NCBI GenBank assembly: GCA_020848905.1
Contig: JADLHG010000004.1
Span: 1 to 64,000 of the forward strand
DNA length: 64,000 nucleotides
Source of the DNA: Deltaproteobacteria bacterium
Lineage (GTDB): Bacteria > Myxococcota_A > Polyangia > GCA-2747355 > JADLHG01
Direction: 5' to 3'
Shown: positions 7,431 through 16,237 of the stretch, one piece after another
How positions within the stretch are numbered: the stretch's first letter is position 1
Layout: each line of letters begins with the position of its first letter
Position numbers and translations under genes: made by a program
The notes under the pieces: model-generated
What the model was told of the DNA's origin: nothing
The model's database searches: none
Seen by the model: only the letters and a program-made list of their open reading frames with translations

Positions 7431-9518
7431 ATGCCCGTCGATGGACGCGCTCCCGCGCTACGGGTGCGCCTCGCGCTGCTCGCCGTTGCTGCGTGCTCGG
7501 TCGCAGCCTCCTGCAGCTCGGGGCTGCCCGAAGGGCAGGGGCGCGAAGCGGAAGGTCGCGCGCAGGCGCCGTCGAGCCAGCTCGAGGAATGCGAGGTCGC
7601 GCTCGGAGGGCCGGACCTGACCTGCGCCGAAAAGCCGCTCGTCGGGGCCACGCGCTGCACCATTGGGAAGAAGCCGAGGTACTGCTGCCCGCGGGGGGTC
7701 GGGGCCACGGACGGCGTCTGTCAGAGCGAGCCGCCCTTCTCCGCACCGCCCTCCTGCGCCCTCAACGCGAAGGGCAAGGTCAAGCACACCTGCTTCGACT
7801 CCTTCCACTGCAAGGCGGGCGAGTGCTGCGGCAACACCAACGACCAGCCGTGCTACTGCGACGCCGCGGACAAGGTCATCCCCGCGGGGGGCGGCTGCAC
7901 AGAGCTCGCTCCCCCCGTCCCGGCCGCGCTGCCCGGCTGCGATGCCTCTCTCGGGGGACCGGACCTCTCCTGCAGCGAGGAGTTCGTGCTCGGTGCGACC
8001 TTCTGCGCCGCTCCGAACCTGAACTGGTTCTGCTGTCCGGGGCGTGCCCCGATCCGCACCGACGGCGAGGTCCCGACCTGCGGTGAACCGCCCGCCCGCG
8101 CGACGCTGCCCGCGTCGTCGGCTACCCCCGATGGCGCACCCTGTCCCTGCGGGAGCGGCCAGCTCTGCGTGCGAGGAAGCTGCCGCCCCCTCGCCGGAAC
8201 CTCCTTCTGCTCCGGCGCGCCGAAGGCCCTGGCGCTCGTGGATCAGCGCCTCTACGCCCAGGTCGCGCCCGCGCTCCACGACTACCTGGAGGCCGCCTGC
8301 GCACGCCGCGGCTTCGCGATCCGCCTCGCCGGCGTGCAGGGCCTCGACGCCATGCCCCCCGCGGCGATCCGCGCCCTCCTCAAGGCCGAGAAGAGCGCCA
8401 ACGCCGCCCTAGAGGGGGTGCTGCTCGTCGGCAACGTCCCCCTGCCCACCTTCTTCCTGGGGCGGGTCGACGTGCCGCAGGCCAGGTACTGGACCCGTTA
8501 CTACGAAGACCTGGACATGCAGGTGAAGCGGGTGATCCCCGAGGGAACCGCCCTCCCCGAGTGCAGCGGTACGCCGCCGGTGAACTGGCCCTGCGTCGTG
8601 CCGAAGGACGTGAAGGTCCCTTTCCCGGCGCCACCCCACGACTTCGACGACTTCGAGCAGGGGCCGCGCCCGGGCCGGGAGCTCTGGGCCGCCTTCCTGC
8701 CCGTGGGGTTCGCGGCCGACAAGCGCGACTATGCGGCGTGGGGGCGCCAGCTAAGGCCCTATCTCGCCAAGACGCTCGCCTTCTATCGCGCTCCCGAGAC
8801 CTATGCGCGCAACATCTATCACGTCGGAAACGACCTCGGGCAGCTCGGGCAGCTCGCCCCGCTCTGGCCCCTGCTCGGCGCCACGGGGATCGACTACTAC
8901 GCGATCAATACGCTCGGTCCGGGGCGCTGCAGGAACAACCGAGCCTGCTACGTGCGCGCCCCCCTCGAGCAGTACGCGTCGATGGAGGAGTTCCTGACCT
9001 ACGCGCGCACGCTGCCCTGGATCGACGAAGGCTGGCAGGCTGCGGATATCTTCCTCGGCCACCTGAACGGCTCGCCCGCCTTTCCGCGGCGCGTGGTCTG
9101 GGTCAACGGGCACGGCACGCCCCAGGGCTCCCTGCTGACCAGCGCCCAGGCGCGCACCGGCATCGCGGCGGGCAAGGGGGCGCTCGTCGCGCTGATGAGT
9201 GGCTGCATGGTGGGCTCGTACCAGCGTCCGGGCGATACGCTCCCCAAGGACGCGTGGCCGGTGCCCCCGGCAGAGGACAACCTGCTCGTCAGTCTGGTGT
9301 ACGGCAAGGGCGCGTTCGTCTCCGCCATAGGCAGCGTGCCGATACGCTCGGCCAGCCCAGACTTCGGTCCGCTCCTGCTCAGGCTTTACGAGGATAGCTA
9401 TCTCGGTGCGGCGAACCGCCACCGTATGGACAGCTACGACCAGCGCGGCACGAGCTCGCTCTTCTGGCGCGAAGGGCAGGACATCCTCGTAGGCGATCCC
9501 TTCGTCGACGCGCTGTAG
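7431..9518 (+). CDS. Cys-rich lipoprotein with C-terminal gingipain/caspase-like peptidase domain
   Basis: 695 residues; AAGGAG lies about 8 bases before the ATG. The N-terminus is a lipoprotein signal with candidate lipoboxes AVAAC and VAASC (about residues 22-28). Residues about 45-270 are Cys-rich with duplicated units (ALGGPDLTCAEKPLVGATRC and a similar one near 180). From about 275 on, the chain resembles peptidase clan CD: an inner strand pattern (EGVLLVGNVPLPTFFLGRVD), catalytic-type His in VNGHGTPQG (H561) and Cys in LMSGCMVGS (C592). The 31-residue spacing is close to that of the His-Cys dyad in gingipains (family C25). Function as a surface cysteine peptidase is inferred; the Cys-rich part may mediate binding or inhibition. 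Confidence 0.65.
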   Translation: MPVDGRAPALRVRLALLAVAACSVAASCSSGLPEGQGREAEGRAQAPSSQLEECEVALGGPDLTCAEKPLVGATRCTIGKKPRYCCPRGVGATDGVCQSEPPFSAPPSCALNAKGKVKHTCFDSFHCKAGECCGNTNDQPCYCDAADKVIPAGGGCTELAPPVPAALPGCDASLGGPDLSCSEEFVLGATFCAAPNLNWFCCPGRAPIRTDGEVPTCGEPPARATLPASSATPDGAPCPCGSGQLCVRGSCRPLAGTSFCSGAPKALALVDQRLYAQVAPALHDYLEAACARRGFAIRLAGVQGLDAMPPAAIRALLKAEKSANAALEGVLLVGNVPLPTFFLGRVDVPQARYWTRYYEDLDMQVKRVIPEGTALPECSGTPPVNWPCVVPKDVKVPFPAPPHDFDDFEQGPRPGRELWAAFLPVGFAADKRDYAAWGRQLRPYLAKTLAFYRAPETYARNIYHVGNDLGQLGQLAPLWPLLGATGIDYYAINTLGPGRCRNNRACYVRAPLEQYASMEEFLTYARTLPWIDEGWQAADIFLGHLNGSPAFPRRVVWVNGHGTPQGSLLTSAQARTGIAAGKGALVALMSGCMVGSYQRPGDTLPKDAWPVPPAEDNLLVSLVYGKGAFVSAIGSVPIRSASPDFGPLLLRLYEDSYLGAANRHRMDSYDQRGTSSLFWREGQDILVGDPFVDAL

Positions 9519-9542
9519 GTTGGCCCCGTCCCCTCTCCGGGG

Positions 9543-11183
9543 TCAAACGGGCACGCGGGTGGGCCCGCCGGCTGGGTGCTGCCGGCGGAGCTCCCCCAGC
9601 TGGCGGTCGTAGGCCTCGCTGTAGCCGGGTAGCCGCGACTCCCACGCGTCGAAACACTGTCCCCCAGCAGCCGTATTGTCCACGCTGCGCTCGAGGGTGA
9701 TGCGACCGCAGAAGAGGTCGCTCACCTCGACCCGCGTCTCGAGCTGCCCCGCGCCCGGCGCGATGAGGGCCGAGAGATAGGCGCGGAGCGAGTGGACGGG
9801 CGCCATCGGGTAGAAGCCGCGCAGGACGAAGAGCGAGGGGCGCCTGGCGACCTGCTGCTCGAGAAAAGCGCGGTAGGCGGCGGGCTCGAGGTAGGCCCCA
9901 ACGCGGATCCCCATCCCCCCTTCCAGGTAGCGGTGAGCGATAACGGCCTGCTCCTGGTGTTCCAGGGCCCAACCGAAGACGGCGCGGTTCGGCCGGCGGG
10001 GGTCCTCGGGGTCCCAGAGCGGACGCGCATCGGCCACGGGCAGCTCGAGGTCGCGTTCGAAGAAGAAGCGCACGAGGGGACGAACCAGCGGATAGAACGC
10101 CTTGTCGTTCAGGATATCCGCCGGGGGCGGGACGCTCAAAAGCGTGCGTCCCGCGAAATAGTCGTCTATCACGCCGCGCCACCCGAGCTCGGGATAGACC
10201 TCTATCTCCTCGGCGTTGTAGGCCGCGCAGTGGGGCGCCTCGGGGTCGAGGAAGCAGACGCCCGGCTGATTGAAGACGAAGAGCTTGTCGAAGCCCTTCC
10301 GCAGCGCGGCGTAGCGGTTCTCGGACCGCTTCTGGTGGTCGAAATAGAGCAGCTCGGCCCCGAGGGCGGCGGCGAGCGGCGCGTGGCTGCCGTTTTCGTG
10401 CCCCGGCTGGCTCCAGGCGTCCACGACCACGCGCCCCACGCGGGAGGGCGGCGTCCTTCCGGCGAGAAGCCCGATCGCCGCCTCGAGCTGACGGCCTCGC
10501 CGCTCGGTGAAGTCGTCCAGGCGCAGCGCGTATCCGTCGAAGAGCTCGGGCAGCGTCGCGGCGTAGGCGGCCTGGACCATCTGCTCGGCGTGCGGGTAGC
10601 CCTGGTAGGCCACCTGGAACTCGGATAGGACCGGTCCGTGGGCCCCCATCATCACGTCGCCGCCGCACTCGAGATAGAAGGGGAGGCGATCGAAGACGCC
10701 GTAGGCGCGGGGATGGGGCTGGTGGGCCTGGTGGTGGAGCAGCGAGGTTCGAAGCACCGTCTCCAGGTAGCTCGCCATGGCGGGGTCCTCGCCTCGCAGC
10801 TGGCGTCGGAGGGCCTCGAGCTCGGGAACCTGGTCTGGGGGGGCGCTCAGCGCGAGCTTCAGGAAACGCAGCGAGGCCGCGAGAGCCAGCGCCAGCTCCC
10901 GTCGCAGCCAGTGCGCGTGGGCGCTGCCGAGCACGCCGAGGAAGAGGGAATAGGCGTATATATGGTCCATGCGGCCGAGGAGCGCGGCCTGTCTCCGCTG
11001 CCTTTCGGTCTCCGCGAGCTCTTCGAGGAGCGTCACGGCGGGCCGGAACATCGGCACGTCGGCGCGGCGGGGGTCGTCGCGGAGAAGCTCCGGCATGCGA
11101 GAGGTGAAGTCGGCCTTGGTCCAGGAGCAGGTGCCGGACCATCTCAGGGGGGAGGTGACGTCGAGCGCGTCGGTGCTGGCCAT
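9543..11183 (-). CDS. Large protein of unknown function, possibly ATP-grasp-like
   Basis: 546 residues from the ATG at 11183, chosen because GAGGAGG lies just upstream; an in-frame upstream start at 11222 would add 13 residues without a better ribosome-binding site. I do not recognise it firmly. Fragments recall circularly permuted ATP-grasp proteins: GPVLSEFQVAYQG (like the viEiN strand), GAELLYFDHQKRSENRYA, VPPPADILNDKAFYPLVRP (like the lNdKr helix), and C-terminal GGMGIRVGAYL and FVLRGFYPMAPVHS. A membrane segment is not evident. It is divergent from the GNAT gene across 45 nt. It could supply a ligase activity to the nearby biosynthetic operon, but nothing in the sequence proves that. Confidence 0.5.
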   Translation of the reverse strand: MASTDALDVTSPLRWSGTCSWTKADFTSRMPELLRDDPRRADVPMFRPAVTLLEELAETERQRRQAALLGRMDHIYAYSLFLGVLGSAHAHWLRRELALALAASLRFLKLALSAPPDQVPELEALRRQLRGEDPAMASYLETVLRTSLLHHQAHQPHPRAYGVFDRLPFYLECGGDVMMGAHGPVLSEFQVAYQGYPHAEQMVQAAYAATLPELFDGYALRLDDFTERRGRQLEAAIGLLAGRTPPSRVGRVVVDAWSQPGHENGSHAPLAAALGAELLYFDHQKRSENRYAALRKGFDKLFVFNQPGVCFLDPEAPHCAAYNAEEIEVYPELGWRGVIDDYFAGRTLLSVPPPADILNDKAFYPLVRPLVRFFFERDLELPVADARPLWDPEDPRRPNRAVFGWALEHQEQAVIAHRYLEGGMGIRVGAYLEPAAYRAFLEQQVARRPSLFVLRGFYPMAPVHSLRAYLSALIAPGAGQLETRVEVSDLFCGRITLERSVDNTAAGGQCFDAWESRLPGYSEAYDRQLGELRRQHPAGGPTRVPV

Positions 11184-11228
11184 GGCCTCCTCGTCCGTCG
11201 GGGGACGCGCGCATGGTAGCATGGCCTC

Positions 11229-12056
11229 ATGCGTGAGACTTGGGCCGGGGACTCGGTCTATGGGGACCTCCAGGCGGCCATTCGAGCCAACAACCGCGTC
11301 TGGTACCTCCTCTACTACGACGAGCTCGTGGAACGGCCGGAGTGCCAGCTCACGCTGCTTCGTGGCGCCGACTGGAATTACTACAACTGCGCGCAGGCGA
11401 TCTGTCGGGTCACGCCGAAGCTCCTGGACGAGGTCGAAGCCTTCTACGCCCGGGAAGGCCTCGCCCCGGGGGTCTACCTCGACCCCGCCGCACCGGGCGA
11501 GCTGCTGCCGCTGCTAATAGAAAGGGGCTACGAGGAGCTGCCGGCGGAGCTCGAGCTCTGGCATGTCCTCGAGCTCGGGACGCTTCCGCAGATGGTGAGC
11601 CTGCAGGAAGTCCTGAAGGTGCCGCTGAGCGCGCTTCGCCGCGTGGAGGTGACCCAGCGATCGGGGGCGCTCTTCGACACGTTTGTCGGCCTCGACGCAC
11701 GCGAGAATGGGCTCTCGACGGCCGTGGCGGAGAAGCTGGCCCGGAATCTGGCCGACCGCCGACTCCCCGGCGTGGAGTTCCATTGCCTGCTGTACCTGCT
11801 GGAGGATGTTCCCGTGGCCACCGGGGCGGTCGGGATCGTGGGCGAGCTGGCCCTGTTCGCCGAGGCGGCCACGGCCTCGAGCCATCGGCGGCTGGGGCTG
11901 CACTCGGCGATGCTGCTGGAGCGCGTCGCGCTGGCCCGCGCGGCCGGGTGCCGGTGGGCCTACTTCACCTCGACGGAGCACGCGAGCTCGGCGCTCTCGG
12001 GAGCGCGCGTGGGGTTTCGGCGGGTCTTCGAGCGCCGCTTCTTTCAGCGGCGCTGA
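11229..12056 (+). CDS. GNAT-family N-acetyltransferase-like protein
   Basis: 275 residues. The C-terminal half carries the GNAT acetyl-CoA-binding pattern: beta strand PVATGAVGIVGELALFAEAA, then SSHRRLGLHSAMLLERV (a degenerate Q/RxxGxG/A motif A), ending with GCRWAYFTSTEHASSALSGARVG and FRRVFERRFFQ, typical of the last strands. The N-terminal half (about 1-130) is a divergent extra domain, as in tandem GNATs in which one half is degenerate. It is convergent with the MFS exporter gene, with 12 nt between the stops. The acceptor substrate is unknown. Confidence 0.65.
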   Translation: MRETWAGDSVYGDLQAAIRANNRVWYLLYYDELVERPECQLTLLRGADWNYYNCAQAICRVTPKLLDEVEAFYAREGLAPGVYLDPAAPGELLPLLIERGYEELPAELELWHVLELGTLPQMVSLQEVLKVPLSALRRVEVTQRSGALFDTFVGLDARENGLSTAVAEKLARNLADRRLPGVEFHCLLYLLEDVPVATGAVGIVGELALFAEAATASSHRRLGLHSAMLLERVALARAAGCRWAYFTSTEHASSALSGARVGFRRVFERRFFQRR

Positions 12057-12068
12057 CCGGCGGGTTAC

Positions 12069-13325
12069 CTACGAAGCAGAGACGTCGGCCGGTGGCCGCG
12101 CGCCACGGCGGGCCACGAGGGCGAGCAGGGCGGCCGTCCCGAGGGCGAGCCCCATCCCAGAAAACATCGTGGGCAGTACCCCGATCCGGTCGGCCACGAA
12201 GCCGCAGAGGGGCAAAAAGGCCAGGTTCACCACGTTCGAGACCAGGTGGCGCTGCGCGAAGAGACGCGGATGGTGCTCGGGGCGGAGCGACTGGTGGATG
12301 TAGTTCTGGGCGAAGATCTCGATCGCGGAGTACACGACGCCCGCGAACATGAAGAAGAAGCCGGCCAGCGGGACGAAGCCGGCCACGGGGTAGAGCGTCG
12401 CCGAGGCGATGAAGACGAACCAGCCGAGGACCATCCGGGGCAAGTCGCTGCCCGGACGCGCGAAGCGCATGGCCACGAACCCGGCGAGTCCCTCCGCGAC
12501 GATCCAGAGCGTGAAGAAGATCCCGATGCCGCGGTCGGTGAGGCCGTAGACCGAGCGCATGGTGCCCATCTCGAGGGCCGTGACGGTGGCGAAGACCAGG
12601 CAGACGACGGCGTGTCCCCCGACCAAGACGAGGGTGTTCGTGCGGGGGTCGGCCGCGCGCTGGCGGGCCAGCTGCACGCTGGGGGTCTCCTCGGGCTCCT
12701 CCGCGGGGCCGCCGGGCCGGCGCTTTCGCACGGCCAGAAAGAGCAGCACGGCGCTGGCGAGATACGTGGCGCCGTCCACCAGGAAGAGCCCGCCGAAGCT
12801 GATCTTGCGGAAGAGAAAGGGTCCCACGATCCAGCCGAGCGCCATGGCTACGCTGGTAATCACCGTGCGATAGGAGTTTATCTGGCGGATGAGTCGCTTG
12901 TCGGCTGTCAGGTCGTAAATGAGGGTCTGCATGGCTGGCTTGTGAAACCCATAGGCCAGATAGACGCAGCCGATAGCGAGATAGACGTAGACGAGCTGGC
13001 GGGAAAAGATCTGGGACAGCCCGACGAGGAGCAATCCGCTCACGAGCTCGCTCACGTAGACGATGGCGGCCAGGTCCAGGCGCTTGTGCAGCCGCATGAA
13101 GAGGGCCGAGGAGAGGACCCCCACGCCGAAGACGGCGCAGATCACCAGCGAGACGTAGAAGTTCGATCGCGTGAGCTGGAAGACGTAGATCTCGGAGTAC
13201 ATCTGCGTGAGGCTCGTGCCGAACCAGCTCACGAAGCTCGCGCAGAAGAGGAGCCAGATCTCCCGGTTGACGCGGCGAAGGGAGGCCAGCAGTCCCGGCG
13301 GCGGTCCGGCGGGGGTGTCGGTCAC
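12069..13325 (-). CDS. MFS transporter, probable exporter of the cluster product
   Basis: 418 residues with roughly 12 membrane segments and the MFS_3/EntS-like layout (WLLFCASFVSWFGTSLTQM at the start, loop 2-3 FMRLHKRLDLAAIVYVSE). A central cytoplasmic loop (about 200-230) is rich in Pro/Glu/Arg. The GTG start overlaps the stop of the upstream AOS gene by 4 nt (GTGA), so it is translationally coupled to the biosynthetic operon. Family members commonly export siderophores, antibiotics or signals, which makes export of the operon's product the natural inference. The substrate cannot be read from the sequence. Confidence 0.85.
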   Translation of the reverse strand: MTDTPAGPPPGLLASLRRVNREIWLLFCASFVSWFGTSLTQMYSEIYVFQLTRSNFYVSLVICAVFGVGVLSSALFMRLHKRLDLAAIVYVSELVSGLLLVGLSQIFSRQLVYVYLAIGCVYLAYGFHKPAMQTLIYDLTADKRLIRQINSYRTVITSVAMALGWIVGPFLFRKISFGGLFLVDGATYLASAVLLFLAVRKRRPGGPAEEPEETPSVQLARQRAADPRTNTLVLVGGHAVVCLVFATVTALEMGTMRSVYGLTDRGIGIFFTLWIVAEGLAGFVAMRFARPGSDLPRMVLGWFVFIASATLYPVAGFVPLAGFFFMFAGVVYSAIEIFAQNYIHQSLRPEHHPRLFAQRHLVSNVVNLAFLPLCGFVADRIGVLPTMFSGMGLALGTAALLALVARRGARPPADVSAS

Positions 13326-14605
13326 GGACGCTCGGCGGCGGGGCGACGGAGGGGGAGCCCCTGGCGCGTGAGGTAGTCCCGTACCTCTCGGAAGCCCGTG
13401 AAGAGCGCTTGAAGCTGCTCCTCGGTGTTCGTGGGCGTCACGGTCAGGCGAAAGGCCTCGTCGCCCCGGCGCACCATGGGGTAGGGGGCGAGCGTCAGGA
13501 GCACGTGGTTGCGGTAGAGGATCTTCGAGGCCTCGATCATGTGCTCGCTGTTTCCGAGCCAGACGGAGATGATCGGGAAGTCGGTCGAGTTCTCGACCTC
13601 GAGGCCCAGGTCGCGGAGCCCGGTGAGCGCCTGCACCGTGAGCGCGTGGAGCCGCTCGCGGATCGCGTCACCCCGCTCGGCGTTGATGCGCAGCCCGGCG
13701 AGGAGAGCCGCCATCGCCGAGGCGGGGCCGTGACCGCCCAGGTCGTGCGGCGTGGCCTGCGAGAGGAGAAACGAACGCATGGCGGTGCTGCAGGCGATGA
13801 AGGACCCGTAGGTGCCGTAGGCCTTCGAGAAGCAGCCCACGTAGAGGATGTTCGGGTCGTGCAGGTCGAAGTACCGCACGAGGCCGTTGCCGCGCCGCCC
13901 GTAGGGGTGCGAGGCGTCCGGCCTCTCGCCCACCACGCCGAACCCGTGCGCGTCGTCCACGAAGAGGAGCGCCTGGTGGCGTCGGGCGAGCTCGGCGAGC
14001 CGCGGGAGGTTCGCATAGTCGCCGGTCATGCTGTAGACGCCGTCGGTCAGGATCAGCTTCTTCGGCGTGGCGCGGTGCTCCTCGAGCAGGCGCTCGAGGG
14101 CCAGATGGTCCTCGCTCGGGAAGCTGACGAGCTTCGAGCCGCTGTCCCGCGCCAGCTTCGCCCCCTCGTACATCGTGGCGTGCCCCGCCTTGTCGAGAAA
14201 GATCACGCTGTCCTTGCCCGCGAGGGCCGGGATGACCCCGTGATTCAGCAGCGTGGTCGAGGCGAAGATGTTGGCGGCCTCGGTCCCGACGAGCTTCGCG
14301 ATCTCCGCCTCCGCCTGGGTGAAGAGGTCCACCGTGGCGACGAGCCGGCACCAGGCGACGACGGAGCCGTACTTGCGGGTGGCCTCCACGGCGGCCTCGA
14401 GCACCTCGGGGTCGAAGTCGATCCCCAAGTAGTCCTGCGTGGCGAAGTCGCCCAGCCAGTGCCCCGAGGCGTCCTCGAGGTGCCGCCGGTCCACGCGGCG
14501 GGTCACGACGTTGAACATGGGGCTCGAGGAGCAGATCTCGGCGATGCGGCGCCTCCGCTCGTCGAGCGCCCCGCCGATGAACAGGTCTTCTGTGGATCCG
14601 GACAT
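13322..14605 (-). CDS. Alpha-oxoamine synthase family PLP enzyme (AOS-1)
   Basis: 427 residues, the usual length for the 8-amino-7-oxononanoate synthase, 2-amino-3-ketobutyrate ligase and serine palmitoyltransferase family. Visible features: substrate-stacking His in LDKAGHATMYEG (H142), PLP-contacting VDDAHGFGVVG (D217/D218, H220), and the Schiff-base lysine in FSKAYGTYGSF (K261). In place of the family's GSR patch it has AWCRLVATVDLF. Such enzymes condense an amino acid with an acyl thioester, losing CO2. It is the fourth gene of the operon, 24 nt after the adenylation gene, and is a clear paralogue of AOS-2 at 16237-17517. It is unlikely to be BioF because no other biotin gene is nearby. 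Confidence 0.88.
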   Translation of the reverse strand: MSGSTEDLFIGGALDERRRRIAEICSSSPMFNVVTRRVDRRHLEDASGHWLGDFATQDYLGIDFDPEVLEAAVEATRKYGSVVAWCRLVATVDLFTQAEAEIAKLVGTEAANIFASTTLLNHGVIPALAGKDSVIFLDKAGHATMYEGAKLARDSGSKLVSFPSEDHLALERLLEEHRATPKKLILTDGVYSMTGDYANLPRLAELARRHQALLFVDDAHGFGVVGERPDASHPYGRRGNGLVRYFDLHDPNILYVGCFSKAYGTYGSFIACSTAMRSFLLSQATPHDLGGHGPASAMAALLAGLRINAERGDAIRERLHALTVQALTGLRDLGLEVENSTDFPIISVWLGNSEHMIEASKILYRNHVLLTLAPYPMVRRGDEAFRLTVTPTNTEEQLQALFTGFREVRDYLTRQGLPLRRPAAERP

Positions 14606-14629
14606 GCACGTCTCCTGGGGTTGCGCGAG

Positions 14630-16237
14630 TCAGGGTTCGGCGGCGAGCAGGGCCATCAGGCGCTGGCGGTCCACCTTCCCCGTGGAGGTGTGCGGGAACT
14701 CCGTCACCAGGCGGATGTCGGCCGGCAGCATGTACGCCGGGAGCTTGGAGGCGATCTGCTGCATGAGCGCCTCGGGGTCCAGGGCGGCCCCTTCCTCGGG
14801 GAGGACGAGGGCATGGATCGTCTTGCCGTACTTCGGGTGCGGCTTCGGCACCACCACGGCCTGGCTGAGCCCCGGGATCCCCGCGAAGGCCGCCTCCACG
14901 TCGCCCACCTCCACGCGGTGGCCACGCGTCTTCACCATGTTGTCGAGTCGCCCGTGGTAGACGAGGTTCCCGTCGGGGAGGCGCTTGCCGTAGTCCCCGC
15001 TGCGCCAGAAGGTGGCCGGGTAGGGGTGGAAGGGGCTCTTCACCTGCCGCTCGCGCGTCAGCTCCTCGCGCCCGTGATAGCCGAAGCAGACCGTCCCGCC
15101 CCGCACCCAGAGCTCACCGAGCTCGCCGGGGGGACAGAGGGCCCCCTGGTCGTCGACCACGACGATCTGCGTGTCGTCGCACTCGCGGCCGATGGGGATC
15201 GGGTCGTCGGTGGCCGGCGGCTCGTGGACCCAGTAGTAGGTGACGATGTTGGTCTCCGTCGGGCCGTAGATGTTACCCACCTTCAGGCCGGGGACCGCCA
15301 GCATGAGCTTGCGCAGGAGCGGCGGCGGAAAGGGCTCTCCCGCGTAGAGGGCCAGGCGGAGCGGCACTCGACCGTCGAGGCCCCCCTTGTCGAGGAGGGT
15401 GATGAAGGTCGAAGGGGTGGTGTAGAGGATCGTGACGCGCCGGTCGCGCATCAGCTCCACGTAGGCGCGATGGCGCTCCTCGGAGCTCCTTCCCGCCGTG
15501 ACGCGCTTGCGGAGATCCTTCACGACGAGCGTCGATCCGGCGGCCAGGCTGTTGAAGACGTCGAAGACGGAGAGGTCGTAGTTGAGCGGCGAGCGCGAGA
15601 TGATGCGGTCCTCGGGGGTGACCCGGAACTCCTTCTGCATCCAGTCGACGAAGGTCTTGGCGTTGCGGTGACTCAGCATCACCCCCTTCGGCACGCCCGT
15701 GGACCCGGAGGTGTAGAGCACGTACGCGAGATCGTCGGCCAGGGTCCCCTGCCACGGGAGCGGCGAGCCGTCGAGCGTCTCGAGCTCCTCCCAGTGCCGG
15801 ACCCGGCGCGACGACGCGGCGACGGTGACGCGCTCGTCGGCGTCCATCAGGAGCGCGTCCTTCACCCGGTCGCGACCGAGGAGCTCGGCCCAGTCGGGGA
15901 GCGCCCACGGGTCGAGGATCAGCGTGCAGAGGTTCGCGTCGTCCACGATCTCGGCCAGACGCGAGACGGGAGACTGGACGTCGAGCGGGACGTAGGCCAG
16001 CCCCGCCTTGAGCACCCCGAGGATCGAGGCCACCGAGTGAATCGTCACCGCCGACGAGACCCCGACGTAGAACTGGCCGGGGTGCGCGGCCCGAACCTCG
16101 AGGAGGGCGCGGGCGACGCGGTTCGACAGGGCGTCGAGCGCGCCGTAGGTGATGGTCCTTCCTTCCTGGTCTATCGCCGTCCTCGCGGCGGCGTGGGCAA
16201 AGCTCTCCTCGAGCGTGTGGTGGAGCAGGTACTTCAT
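14630..16237 (-). CDS. Stand-alone amino-acid-type adenylation enzyme (AMP-binding)
   Basis: 535 residues, one adenylation domain with no carrier domain. Core motifs are intact: A3 YTSGSTGVPKG, A4 NYDLSVFDVF, A5 NIYGPTETN, A7 WRSGDYGKRLPDG, A8 GRLDNMVKTRGHRVEVGDVE and the catalytic A10 lysine in PHTSTGKVDRQ. The A4 motif with Asp is typical of amino-acid activation (NRPS A domains, DltA, prolyl-AMP ligases) rather than fatty-acid activation. It would adenylate an acid and load it on CoA or on a carrier protein; no carrier gene is visible nearby. Its ATG overlaps the AOS-2 stop by one base (TGATG), so the two are coupled. Upstream in-frame sequence reads into AOS-2 and is not coding in this frame. 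Confidence 0.88.
   Translation of the reverse strand: MKYLLHHTLEESFAHAAARTAIDQEGRTITYGALDALSNRVARALLEVRAAHPGQFYVGVSSAVTIHSVASILGVLKAGLAYVPLDVQSPVSRLAEIVDDANLCTLILDPWALPDWAELLGRDRVKDALLMDADERVTVAASSRRVRHWEELETLDGSPLPWQGTLADDLAYVLYTSGSTGVPKGVMLSHRNAKTFVDWMQKEFRVTPEDRIISRSPLNYDLSVFDVFNSLAAGSTLVVKDLRKRVTAGRSSEERHRAYVELMRDRRVTILYTTPSTFITLLDKGGLDGRVPLRLALYAGEPFPPPLLRKLMLAVPGLKVGNIYGPTETNIVTYYWVHEPPATDDPIPIGRECDDTQIVVVDDQGALCPPGELGELWVRGGTVCFGYHGREELTRERQVKSPFHPYPATFWRSGDYGKRLPDGNLVYHGRLDNMVKTRGHRVEVGDVEAAFAGIPGLSQAVVVPKPHPKYGKTIHALVLPEEGAALDPEALMQQIASKLPAYMLPADIRLVTEFPHTSTGKVDRQRLMALLAAEP

Noticed and set aside
7154-7746. Minus-strand ORFs in the region before and inside the gingipain-like gene
   Set aside because: Arg/Ala-rich products without start signals, overlapping a better supported plus-strand gene.
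9519-9542. Terminator between the gingipain-like gene and the convergent unknown gene
   Set aside because: Only CCCC/GGGG short matches without a stable stem or T-tract.
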